NCBI GenBank assembly: GCA_032718565.1
Contig: JAVGVS010000002.1
Coordinates: 9,693,867-9,757,866, forward strand
Reading direction: 5' to 3'
From: Distichodus sexfasciatus
Taxonomy: Eukaryota; Chordata; Actinopteri; Characiformes; Distichodontidae
DNA: 64,000 nt
Part shown: positions 12,730 to 22,726 of the stretch, piece after piece
Layout of the letters: each line of letters starts with the position of its first letter
Position numbering within the stretch: the stretch's first letter is position 1
Translations under genes and position numbers: made by a program
Notes under the pieces: model-generated
The model's database searches: none
Told to the model about the DNA's origin: nothing
What the model saw: the letters and a program-made list of their open reading frames with translations, nothing else

Positions 12730-12850
12730 AAATTGCGTGATTTAGCCCTGTAGTGTGTTGGCGCCTGCCCAGGGTTGTTCCCCACACTGCGCCTGTAGTT
12801 CCCGGGAAAGGCTCCGGTCCCCTCGCGACCCCGGTTGGGATTAAGTCATT
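12730..12850 (+). repeat. SINE family C, 3'-end fragment
   Basis: TGGCGCCTGCCCAGGGTTGT, GCGCCTGTAGTTCCCGGGAA and AGGCTCCGGTCCCC follow the 3' half of the family-C SINE in forward orientation. Confidence 0.7.
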
Positions 12851-13289
12851 CGCTTTTGGGATTGTAGTGTGTTACGTTGCTTGTTCTGCTCATTGTTATG
12901 TTAATATGTGTGAATTTGTGTGAATGTCGAACAATAAACCAGCTTTACCGCAGTCCCACTTCCCATCCATGACAAATTGAGCGTGTGGGCATTTGCAGAT
13001 GGGCCCAGTGCAACAGATACTCAATCCAGCTATATGAGTCACTATCGGACTGAAATCCAATCCATGTATTGGACTGGTGCCATCTCTAGTTCATAGTGTT
13101 GATTCATTCCACTCAGGGATTCTGGTGATGTAGGCCTCTGAAGGTTTAGGAACCAAAGAAGGACAGGGTGTCTAGGTTCATTCATAAATAATTCATTAAG
13201 AACATTCCTGATAATTTTTTCAAACTGAATACATTATGTATTTAAAATAAAAACAGTACTAAGAGCTACACTTTCCAAGATCATGCCAG
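12851..13289. other. Intergenic, nothing recognised
   Basis: No gene, RNA or repeat assigned. Confidence 0.5.
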
Positions 13290-13680
13290 ACTGGCGGAAA
13301 GTCAAGTCTACTGTGCTGACCTCAGGATTCAGTCATCTTGAGAGCTTGAATCAAAAGCAACTGGTCAGTTCTAGATGTTTCTCTTTTCATCTGAAAGTCT
13401 ACTTCGGTTCTTGAAGGACAGGGTGTTCTGAAACAACTGAAGATGTTTTGGATGAGAGGTGAAATGTCTTCAAGAACCTTCAGGAAGTCCAGCTCTCAAG
13501 ACTACCATGTCCTGGACGACTGAGAACCTACACATCAGGATTCAGTCATTTGGGCTCATTGTGCAAGGCGAGTGGGTTCGCAAATGTGGGGCTAGAAATG
13601 TCTTCAGTCATTTCAAAGTACAGCATGTAATTAGAGAAGCTTGGAAACAACAAGAACAACATAGAAGACCATCACCATAG
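13290..13680. repeat. Probable dispersed repeat with internal inverted pieces
   Basis: Contains GAAGATGTTTTGGATGAGAG, GTGAAATGTCTTCAAGAACC and CAGGAAGTCCAGCTCTCAAG, phrases common in dispersed fish repeats, plus matching pieces in inverted order (TCTTGAGAGCTTGAATCAAA; TCTCTTTTCATCTGAAAG). The plus-strand frame over it (73 codons) is therefore unlikely to be a gene. Confidence 0.45.
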
Positions 13681-13789
13681 CAACTGCTCAAGTGAAATGA
13701 AGAAAAAAAAACATGCGGTTGCAACAACTGTCATGATTAAGCACTGGTTTTTATCTATGTTCCTTTCTCTGTTGGAGGGGGAGGCTTCT

Positions 13790-13798
13790 GGAGAGAGC

Positions 13799-13854
<56 letters not shown>
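13790..13854. repeat. (GA)n microsatellite
   Basis: About 60 nt of GA with one AAA interruption. Confidence 0.97.
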
Positions 13855-13857
<3 letters not shown>

Positions 13858-14131
13858 TTCCTGGAGAAGAAAAGAATCAGAGGAATGGAAGCATCATGAA
13901 AACATCTTGGAACGGAAAATCCCCAGCGAGCTTTCAGAGCAGTCGGTCTCCACCTCAGATGCCTCGGACGCCGGGGGCAGACTCTTGCGTGGGGAGGAGA
14001 AGCCGCTTCAGAAGGGTCGCGCCAGTTCATTGGCTCTCAGACACTGGGAGACAGGGCAGCTGCTCTCCGATTGGCTGGAGCAGGAAGCAGAGGACAAGTT
14101 CCGAGGCTACTTGTGACATTAAGGGCTGCCA

Positions 14132-14500
14132 GCAAAAAAAAAAAAAAAACAAGAAACCCCCCCCCCCAAAAAAAAAAACACAACACACACACGTATGTAT
14201 ACCCACTCTCACACTCATTCCATTTAATCTGTTCATTTCTAATTTCTGATTTAATTTGTTTTAAGAATAATCAGTGTACATTTACTACAGGACAAATAAA
14301 GAATCTTGGAACTTGAATTTTTAATAAAACATACACACACCCCACAAACACACACACACCCAGGCACCGTTACACACATTTTTACACACTCTGACACACA
14401 TGCAGCCACAAAGACACAGACAATCTTACGTCCACTTGCTCATGCAAATCCACACCACACAGACATACACTCTTACACACACTCACATGCAGGAACACTT
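14132..14500. repeat. Poly-A/poly-C tracts, LINE tail and CA-rich sequence
   Basis: Homopolymer A and C runs (14132-14178) are followed by a second non-LTR tail (GGACAAATAAAGAATCTTGG with ACTTGAAT, about 14290-14318), which runs into CA-rich DNA. Confidence 0.65.
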
Positions 14501-14517
14501 TCACAAACACAATCAAC

Positions 14518-14896
14518 CTACTGCAACCCCAACAAATACACATACACACAATACACACATACAGTACATGCACATCCACACACAAACCCTACCGCAACCC
14601 CAACAAATACACATACACAGAACACACACACATACAGTACATGCACAACCACCAACACACATCCGCACAAACACACACACACCCTCCCGCAGCCCTAACA
14701 AACACACATACACACACACACAGCACATGCACATCCACCAACACACATACACACACACATACCCTACTCCAACCCTAACAAACACCTATACACACAACAC
14801 ACACACATACAGTACATGCACATCCACATCAACCCTAACAAACACACATACACACAACACACACACACACACATATAGTACACGCACATCCACATA
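14518..14896. repeat. CA-rich minisatellite, about five units of 62-95 bp
   Basis: The blocks CAACCCCAACAAATACACAT, ACAGTACATGCACATCCAC and variants recur in the same order five times. The flanks, 14330-14517 and 14897-14933, are simpler CA repeat. The long threonine/histidine frame across it is a repeat artefact. Confidence 0.8.
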
Positions 14897-15023
14897 CCCA
14901 TCCATACACACACACACACACACACACTCACACAAATCATCTTTCAATACCAAGTGCTTTCTCATCTGCCACAGTCAGGGAGCAATCAAAGAGCCACATG
15001 ATTATTCAGACTTTTCTTTAGCC

Positions 15024-15123
15024 ATGGCAACAGATAACGAACCATCCCCAAAACAAACTCCAGCAAAGAGGAAGGAGAGGGAGGCCCCAGGCAGGACTAA
15101 AATGGACTTCTTGGACAATTTTG
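15024..15123 (+). other. Orphan ORF with strong start and donor-like end
   Basis: ATG in a full Kozak context (AGCCATGG) opens 33 codons plus one base. The product is charged (MATDNEPSPKQTPAKRKERE... ending in DFLDNF) and is followed by a GTAAAA donor-like sequence. No known protein is recognised and no acceptor partner was identified. The frame is also open on both sides through low-complexity DNA, so chance is quite possible. Confidence 0.15.
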
Positions 15124-15591
15124 GTAAAAAAAAAAAATTGTATGAGCGCTTTTTGATTGGAGCCAATGTACGGCACGCGTGGTCCGGTCAGGGAGTGTTA
15201 GATGGGGAAGGGGGCCGGAGTGGGTCAGCCCAGGGGCAGGCTCGGGGGTCAGGCGGACCAGCGTTTGATAAGGCCACACGTGTGTGTGTGTGTGTGGTGT
15301 ACACCCTGCATGACTCAGAGTCACATGGGGACCCACAAGTTCGGATTCCGCCCTGCCCCAATTAAAAGAGCTTCGACAGGCAGGGAGGGAGGCACATTCA
15401 TTTATTGCTATGATTCTGAAACAAATATAGATGCGGGTGGACCGCTGCTGTGCCGACTCGTGGGCTGAGTCACGGTCTGGGCTTGGAAATGAGTGCTGGA
15501 ACAAAAGATATAAAAGAGAAAAAAACAGGCCATGAAGCCATGAAACTCGTGTGAATCAAAGCCCAGCGTCTACTTCAGGGTAGCAAGAGCA

Positions 15592-15594
<3 letters not shown>

Positions 15595-15623
<29 letters not shown>
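15595..15623. repeat. (GA)n microsatellite
   Basis: About 14 GA units. Confidence 0.95.
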
Positions 15624-15625
<2 letters not shown>

Positions 15626-16140
15626 CTAATAAATAACAGCATCCTGAATTAGTGCGGCAGATTAATGATATCTAAACGTTCATTGTGCACCGAATTACAG
15701 AACTGTCAGTGCTAAGTGGAACGGATAAATGAGTAGAAATGAGATTAAATGTATAATAAAGGAGTCTGAAGGGTGCATGGCATTAGAGAATTGTTCTTCC
15801 TTGAGACATTTTCAGAATGGGTGACGCTTCCCGAGCAGAGCATGCCAGGATAGAAGAATTGTGTGGGTATGACTGACAACTAGCGTTGGGGAGTAAATAA
15901 CTACAAGTAGTGATGCTACAAACTACTTTTTCCTAGCTTATCAGAAGTAAAGCTCCTTTTAAAAAATACCTTTTTGTTGGTGTTACAAATAGTGAGTTAA
16001 CGTGGCAATATGCTACATCATTACAAAAAAATTACTATTGTTTTTCTCACGTTATAAAGATGAGTGTTTTTAACTAGCAGATGTTTCTGATTGGTTTTGA
16101 ATTTGCAGAAGTGGTGTCTGATCACGCTCATTGCATCACA

Positions 16141-16206
16141 GTCACTCAAACCAGCGACCTTCTGATCACGGGGCGAACGCCCAACTGTTACGCCACCAAC
16201 TGCCCC
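16141..16206 (-). repeat. tRNA-SINE family A head fragment
   Basis: Reverse head only: CCAGCGACCTTCTGATCACG through CCACCAACTGCCCC, lying head-to-head with the next SINE. Confidence 0.8.
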
Positions 16207-16229
16207 TTTTAGCATCATGTTTCACATTT

Positions 16230-16478
16230 GGGGCAGTTGGTGGCGTAACAGTTCAGATCAGAAGGTCACTGGTTTGAATCCCAGACCGGTAAAGTTACCA
16301 CTGAGGTAATCATGAGCAAGGTACCGTCCCCAAGCACTGCTCCCCAGGCGCTTGTTAGCTGCCCACTGCTCCTTTACGGATGGGTTAAATGCAGAGGTCA
16401 CATTTCGTCTTGGTGCACTGTGTGCTGTGCTGTGATGTGTTCACAGTGATGATTTAAAAAAAAATCACTCAGTTTTTA
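16230..16478 (+). repeat. tRNA-derived SINE, family A
   Basis: Full-length forward copy: GGGGCAGTTGGTGGCGTAAC, GGTTTGAATCCC B-box, GAGCAAGGTACCGTCCCCAA linker, GATGGGTTAAATGCAGAGG, GTGTTCACAGTGATG tail. Confidence 0.9.
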
Positions 16479-16686
16479 CATTAATTCCCTTAAACAGTAT
16501 CGTAGATCACAGATATAAAGTATTTCCTTAAAATGTTTAAGCTGCTTTTTTTCTGTGAATTGTATTACAGCTAGTTACTATATTAAAACAGTAGCCTGAG
16601 CTGTGGCGTAGCTCCTTTTAATGATAAGTAGCTTGTAGCTTGAAAAGCTACGGTTTAAAAGTAGCTTTCGCAACACTGCTGATAAC

Positions 16687-17488
16687 AGATAGATCAATTA
16701 TTGAGGCATTTGTCATTGAAAGGGAGAGAAAGAGAGAAAAGCAGGAGTAAATATTCTCTGAGAGGGAGGAGGACCTATTCTTTATGCATTTTCATCATTA
16801 AAGTCATCCCTTAGTTCTACAACAAAAAGCTATATCCGTGCTCCAATTTAGGCAGTAAATATTTACCAGAAGCTCCTGCGTTGGCCCATTTGTCATTCGG
16901 CAGTCTTCTGGTGAAAAGCTTCCCCTTAACATCTCCAGTAAACAAAGTGCAAATGTATCCCTCTACACAAGGATGTGACAAGTCAAAGAGACGTCTTATA
17001 ATTGTCAGGCCCATTCAGAAGCGCTTCTGCAGCACAGTTTGATGAAGCTAATGATGAAACACCAGCTACCCGTCTCCTCTGATGTGGAGACGACGTTGGG
17101 AAATCACCTTCGCCTTCCCCGCTCATGTTCGGATGGCAACCTCTTCACATGCCACCAAGGTTTTTTGATATTGAAATTGAAATGAAATGAAACAATCTCT
17201 CGTTCTGGCGCTCCCCAGTCGCCCGTCATTATGGCTAGATGTGCAGGCGTGCTTTGGGTTTCAATGCACCTCTGCCAAATGCCCTGATCCATGTGAATTA
17301 TACTCAAGTTGTTGTTTTTTTCTTTATTTCAAGTGCATTCTGGGAAACTGTAAAACCACCTGAGAGGAATAGAGTTTGATCTGTGGATGAGTGGATTGCA
17401 TAGCGATGGATCTTGAATAATACCAGTTGTTGGGAGAAACTGGCAAAGGAAAGCTGACAATGGAAATGTTCAGATTTTTTAGTGAAAA
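16687..17488. other. Intergenic, unique-looking
   Basis: No gene assigned. The part at 17000-17330 is less AT-rich and free of recognisable repeats; possible conserved non-coding DNA. Confidence 0.45.
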
Positions 17489-17755
17489 TGAGTGATTATT
17501 TGTCATTGTGAACACACCACAGCACAGCACACAGTGCACCACAACAAAATATGACCTCTGCATTTGACCCATTCGTGAAGGAGCAGTGGGCACACATCTG
17601 TGAAGGAGCTAACAAGCAGTGCCCGGGGAGCAGTGCTTGGGGACAGTACCTTGCTCATGAGTACCTCAGTGATACCTTTACCGGTCCTTGACTTCAAACC
17701 GGCAACCTTCTGATCACGGGGTGACCGCCTTAACCATTACGCTATCAACTGCCCC
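17489..17755 (-). repeat. tRNA-derived SINE, family A
   Basis: Full-length reverse copy from ATTTGTCATTGTGAACACAC to CTATCAACTGCCCC, with a short internal duplication around GTGAAGGAGC. Confidence 0.9.
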
Positions 17756-18587
17756 ATTCCATACTGAGTGATGAAAAGATTAGCGGTGGACAAATAATGT
17801 TAGGAATTTTTTTGATAAAGACAGAAAAACCAGCTAAAATATTCATTTAATTTGACGCTACAAAAATATGTTTATTCACCTCAATGAATTTCAAATTATT
17901 TGGTGATGATCTGCGAAAGAAGATCTCATAACCGTAACATATGGAGGATGCTACGTTATGAAATCCTGTAAGCACACCAGCTTCATAGAAATGATAAACT
18001 ACCCTAATTGGCAAAATGCTTGTACTGACAGCTCTTACAGCACTGCTCATTACAGCAGCACGAGCGGTGGAGCGGAGCCTTGGCACACATATGGAGCATG
18101 CATCTCATGGAGTTTCATTGTGTAATGTTCTCTGTAGGACATTAGCCGTGCTGCTGAATGGCTGCTGCCATCCCTGTGTGCCTTGTGACAGCAGCGGGGG
18201 GGCAGTGTGGTGGCAAATTGATATGTGAGATGTGAATTCTTAAATTATTGTTACTCATGTTTTCCTTTGCTTTTTTCCCCCCCAGATGATGTATGAGGGA
18301 AAATTGGTGAAAGCAAAAATGCAAAAAGACAGGAATGGAGGAAAGAGCAGATGTGTGTGCCCTCAGTCTCCTCAATCTGTAGAATGAGATAACCAAAGAT
18401 AGTGTGTCGGGGGACATCGATTTACTGTTGCAGAAAATGATGGAGTCTGACAAAGCCACAGAAGAGCATGTTTGAATATTTGGGAAATGTTAGCCATGCA
18501 CAGTCTGAAAATGGGTTTGATTATCTTCCTTATCTCGATAAGACTGTTTTGCTACCCCTTGGGATGGTAAAATTTGGCAGCATGTGA
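17756..18587. other. Intergenic, nothing recognised
   Basis: No gene or repeat assigned. Confidence 0.5.
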
Positions 18588-18860
18588 GGATTTACAGCAT
18601 TTAGCTGATCTTATCCAGAGCAACAGTAATTGTGGTGGTGGTGCAGTGGCCTGAGAGACTGAAACTCTGTGTTTGAGATCATAAGACTGGGGGTTCAAGT
18701 CCCAGAAGAACAAAAACATAGTACATTTGGGCTCCTGAGCAAGACCCTTAACCCCAAGTTGCTCCAGGGAGACTGGTAAGATCTCCAAACTGTACTCAAA
18801 GTACAACATCTTGGTGTCTGTAGGTGGGTATCATACCACTAGACCACCACCACAACCCTG
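18588..18860. repeat. Composite SINE family B
   Basis: A reverse 3' tail (CATTTAGCTGATCTTATCCA) is joined to a forward tRNA-like head and body (GTGGTGCAGTGGCCTGAGAG, GGGGGTTCAAGTCCC, AGCAAGACCCTTAACCCC) and then to a reverse head (ACCACTAGACCACCACCAC). The arrangement implies insertion into or rearrangement of older copies. Confidence 0.75.
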
Positions 18861-19747
18861 TACAAAGGAACATCAGACATAACGTCTGCATTTTTCACTC
18901 TGTTTGAATAAACATCATATGTATTATTTATTCTTTTGTATTGCCTTTTTAGAGAGTCTCAGTTCTTCCAGATCACATCACTGATGTTTATTATTGTGAT
19001 ATAAAGGCAGCGCTTCCATTCCAGCCACGAGTATCGAAGCTTTTAACAACCTGTATCTCTTCTCTGAACTCATTACACTTCTTCAAACAATAACCACTTT
19101 CCTATGTGTGTTAAGAAAATGGGACAATTCTGTATTCGATCCACCCAATTACAATTGACAATTATAATCACCTCGTCTGCGCAAATCATTCCTGCGGAGA
19201 TTCATTTTCTGATGCTTGCTTGTGTCTGTCTGTCTTTCCACCCGTTTGATTGCAAATCAGTTTGGAGAAATGCTGGCAAGTCATCATTGAACTGTCAATT
19301 GAGTGGAGTGAAACAGGTTGATGAGGATTTGGACACGTTTGTTGCCGCTGCAGGCTGGTGGGTTTTCATTAGGGTTACAGACTCGACTGCCACTGATAAA
19401 ATAAAGAAAGCCAGAGCCATGCAACGTTGCAAAATCTTCAGCCTGCCATTCCTTCGGTGCACCCTCTGCAAATGTGATGCTGCTCTCCTGCTCTGTCCAC
19501 TCATATTTACATCTCAGTGAGTGGAGGTGCACACTAACAAAATATATATGGTCAACACTGAGGAAAACGTGTTTTATAAAGGTGCACTCTACTCAATGGC
19601 ATCAATGTGTTATTGTTTTGGCAAGACTGACCAGAGGCTTTAAGATCAATGGGCCTCATTCGCCAATATTTTCTTAGATTTTTTAAACATTTGTTATTAA
19701 AATAGTTCAGACATTTAAATAATACAACGTTATAATGTAATATGAAC
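18861..19747. other. Intergenic, nothing recognised
   Basis: No gene assigned. Frames at 19104-19520 have no domain and lack a convincing start or splice context. Confidence 0.45.
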
Positions 19748-19945
19748 TGCGGGCGGCACGGTGGTGCATTGGTCAGCACTGCTGTCTTACAGTGAGAAGG
19801 TCCTGGGTTCGATTCCCGGGTCGGCCATAGGGCCTTTCTGTGTGGAGTTTGCATGCTCTCCCTGTGTTCACGTGGATTTCTGCAGGGGGCTCCGCTTTAC
19901 TCCCACAGTCCAAAAGCATGCAATATAGGTTTCATTGGCGTAATA
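19748..19945 (+). repeat. SINE family C, 5' part
   Basis: GGCGGCACGGTGGTGCATTG, GGTTCGATTCCCGGGTCGGC, TGTGTGGAGTTTGCATGCTC and CCCACAGTCCAAAAGCATGC are the common fish GGCGGCACGGTGG element. The 3' part is missing. Confidence 0.85.
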
Positions 19946-20512
19946 AGATCTTCACCATTTGTAGATTCTGTTCTTACCGCAGAACAAATCTCAAATAAGA
20001 AAATGTAGGTGAAGGTCAGAATCTTTAGGAAAGCTATGTAAGAAGGTTTTAAGAATATTTGGTGAATGAATGGATGCCCTGTGAGATAAGTCCTTGATTA
20101 ATAAGTATATTATAAAATCAAAAGTATGAGTGTTTTTTTTTTTTGTCAAAATTAATGGCACACTTAGAGTGGTACTCATTACTACATGTGCAGAAAGCCT
20201 GCAGTGCAGGAAACACTAACAGCTTGTGAGTCTTAAGCCAGAACCACACTGTGTGATTTTTAAAAATTATGGCAAATTGATGACTTACACTGACTCGTAT
20301 CAGTTCAAATTTCATGATTGCAGGAATCACACTGTTCGATCGTCCAGCACAGTTGCTACCAGCTGTTTGTAGAAGGGTTCAAATAAAGCTTTTTACTACT
20401 TGCTCATAGAAAAATGCACTCAAATGATGTATTTCTACACAGAAATTTTGGTTAATATAAAACTGCAGAAACTGAGGCATGAGAAAACTGGTGTGGAAAA
20501 AATCTGAAATTT

Positions 20513-20590
20513 TTACATTTTACATTTTCAGTATTTAACAGATGCTCTTCCAGTTCTGCAACTGCAATTTAATTAATTACCTTACATTTA
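20513..20590 (-). repeat. SINE family B tail fragment
   Basis: Resembles the reverse of the common fish SINE/LINE 3' tail (TTAACAGATGCTCTTCCAG), heavily diverged. Confidence 0.5.
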
Positions 20591-21216
20591 TGGGACATGT
20601 TGATAACAGGCAAAAAATATAATGGTGATAAACAGAAAAGCAGTTCTTAAATTGGGGTTAAATCATATAGTATGAGTCTGGTTTAAAATGAAACCTTCTT
20701 TTCATTGTCAGCTTTCAGAGAAGGAAAATGCCTTGATTTTTGTGTGTTTTTTTCTGGGAGTGTCATATTAAATCTCCTCCTGAGCTGGGCACAGTAGAAG
20801 GGGTGATGTCGCCAGGAATTCATGTACTGTGGTCTGTGGCGCTGGTGTGTGTGTGTATGTGTGTGTGTGAGGGACAGAGAAAGAGAGAGAGAGAGACCTA
20901 TGCAGCACTCTGGCAAGCTTCCAAGGGTTACTTCAAGCGAACAAACAAAATACTGGTCAGCTAAATATAACATTTCCCTTCATGAGCAGGCCTTACGTAA
21001 AGAGAGAGATAGAACAATGGGGATAGAGAGAGATCTGAAAAATTGAAGAAATATTGTTTCACTCTAGAACCAGTTTATTGCAGAATCACATCTGAAGGAA
21101 ATATAGGCTTGATCATCTCTAGATGTGATCAGTCTTCCACAATTTTTAGGATGTCCAATTTTTTGGATAGACATCCTCCCCTACTCTGGCTGAATCTAGT
21201 TCACATTTGATAATAG

Positions 21217-21345
21217 AGTGGTGGTAGTCTAGTTGTAAGATACTTGCCTCTGGACCAAGAGGTTGTGAGTTCAAATCCTATCTCCAGAAGAACCACCACT
21301 GGGTACCTGAGCAAAACCCTTATCCCTTAAGTCAAACTTTTTTCA
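21217..21345 (+). repeat. SINE family B, head and body
   Basis: GTGGTGGTAGTCTAGTTGTA, GGTTGTGAGTTCAAATCC and TGAGCAAAACCCTTATCCC give the tRNA-like head and linker. The tail is lost. Confidence 0.7.
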
Positions 21346-22171
21346 AGGAGGACCAATTTTTATCATGTGAAAGTGCCCGAGGGCCAACAGTCACTGATGG
21401 TATTATTTTAAACTATAATTTTAATCAAATAACACTGTATTGATATGCACCTTTTATTAAAATTTCAGTGAAAAATATTACTGTAATTTTCTCCTGTATG
21501 CAGTGGCCTTAAGTATCAACTTTCCTTTTTTACTTGCTGTAGTCATGAGAGTTGCATTTTTATGACATTATTTTTGTGCCAAAATTCTGAGCATGCAGTG
21601 TATTGTTCGCGAGGTGAGCACAGAGTGCAGAGCGCTTCCAGCATGTGCAGACGCGTAAAGTCAAATGGTCCGCTGTATGAAATCTAACCTGATTGGCCTA
21701 TAAGCCAGACTTGGGACATACCTCCCTTAAAATGGTTCCATGATAAGAGAGGAATGGAAGAGCCTCTTCATCTGGGATGATGTAAATGTATGCTAAATGT
21801 TTGTATGGCATATATGTAAATTTGAAGTGAAGCAGGTTTGGGCTTTGACCAGGTTTGCTGTGGGTAGCTGTTGGTGTGTCCATCCTGTGGGTCATATGGG
21901 TCCTAACACTCCAGTGCAGTGCAGTGCTCCAGTGCTGTCCTTCAGATGAGACTTTCAGACCTCAAAAATGATGCCTGGGCAACTTTCTAAAAGGGTTGAG
22001 GTAAAACTCTCATGTCCTGCTAACATGACTTCTATGGTCTTCTAATGATCATGAGTGTTTTGCAGCGGAATGGTTACAGGAGCATCATCCAGGTTTAACT
22101 GCTTACTGGTGGATGTTGAAGTGAAGACACACTGGCTTTATGTTTTGCTTTGGGTGTCTAGAAAAGAACTA

Positions 22172-22724
22172 CAGTACTGTGCAAAAGTTTTAGGCGGGTG
22201 TGAAAAAATGCTGTAAACAAAGAATGCTTTCAGAAATATAAATAATGATTGTTTATTTTTATCAATTTACAAAATGCAAAGTGAGCAAACAAAAGAAAAA
22301 TCTAAATCAAATCAATATTTGGTGTTACTCCCTTTTGCCTTCAAACCAGCATCAATTCTTATAGGTACACTTGCACAAAGTCAGGGATTTTATAGGATTA
22401 TAGTCATTATATTATTTTGTAGTCTTTATATTATTTTGTAGGATTATAGGGTTATAGATCTGTGGTTAGTTCTCCAAGATGTTTGGAACAACCTACCAGC
22501 CGAGTTCCTTCAAAAACTGTGTGCAAGTGTACCTAGAAGAATTGAGGCTGTTTTGAAGGCAAAGGGTGGTCACACCAAATATTGATTTGATTTAGATTTC
22601 TCTATTGTTCATTCACTGCATTTTGTTGATTGATGAAAATAAATGATTAACACTTCCATTTTTGAAAGCATTCGTTTGTTTACAGCATTTTTTCACACCT
22701 GTCTAAAACTTTTGCACAGTACTG
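22172..22724. mobile_element. Complete palindromic Tc1/mariner MITE
   Basis: Both ends read CAGTACTGTGCAAAAGTTTT inward and are bounded by TA (22170-22171 and 22725-22726), the Tc1/mariner target duplication. The arms stay complementary for most of about 550 bp around a loop near 22390-22450, so the element could fold into one very long hairpin. It contains no transposase and is non-autonomous. Confidence 0.93.
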
Positions 22725-22726
22725 TA

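Larger units (their letters stand above)
15881..16678. mobile_element. hAT-type MITE, copy 1, with nested SINEs
   Basis: Ends are TAGCGTTGGGGAG... and ...GCAACACTG (inverted: CAGTGTTG). The flanks CTGACAAC (15873-15880) and CTGATAAC (16679-16686) agree at 7 of 8 bases, the 8-bp target duplication typical of hAT elements. The interior has GTAGCTT-rich subterminal repeats and no transposase frame. Two SINE segments interrupt it (16141-16206 and 16230-16478). Confidence 0.85.

Noticed and set aside
14400..15365. 321-codon plus-strand frame
   Set aside because: Two thirds of it is CA-repeat translation (Thr/His). Only the small 15024-15123 piece is kept, as a low-confidence orphan.
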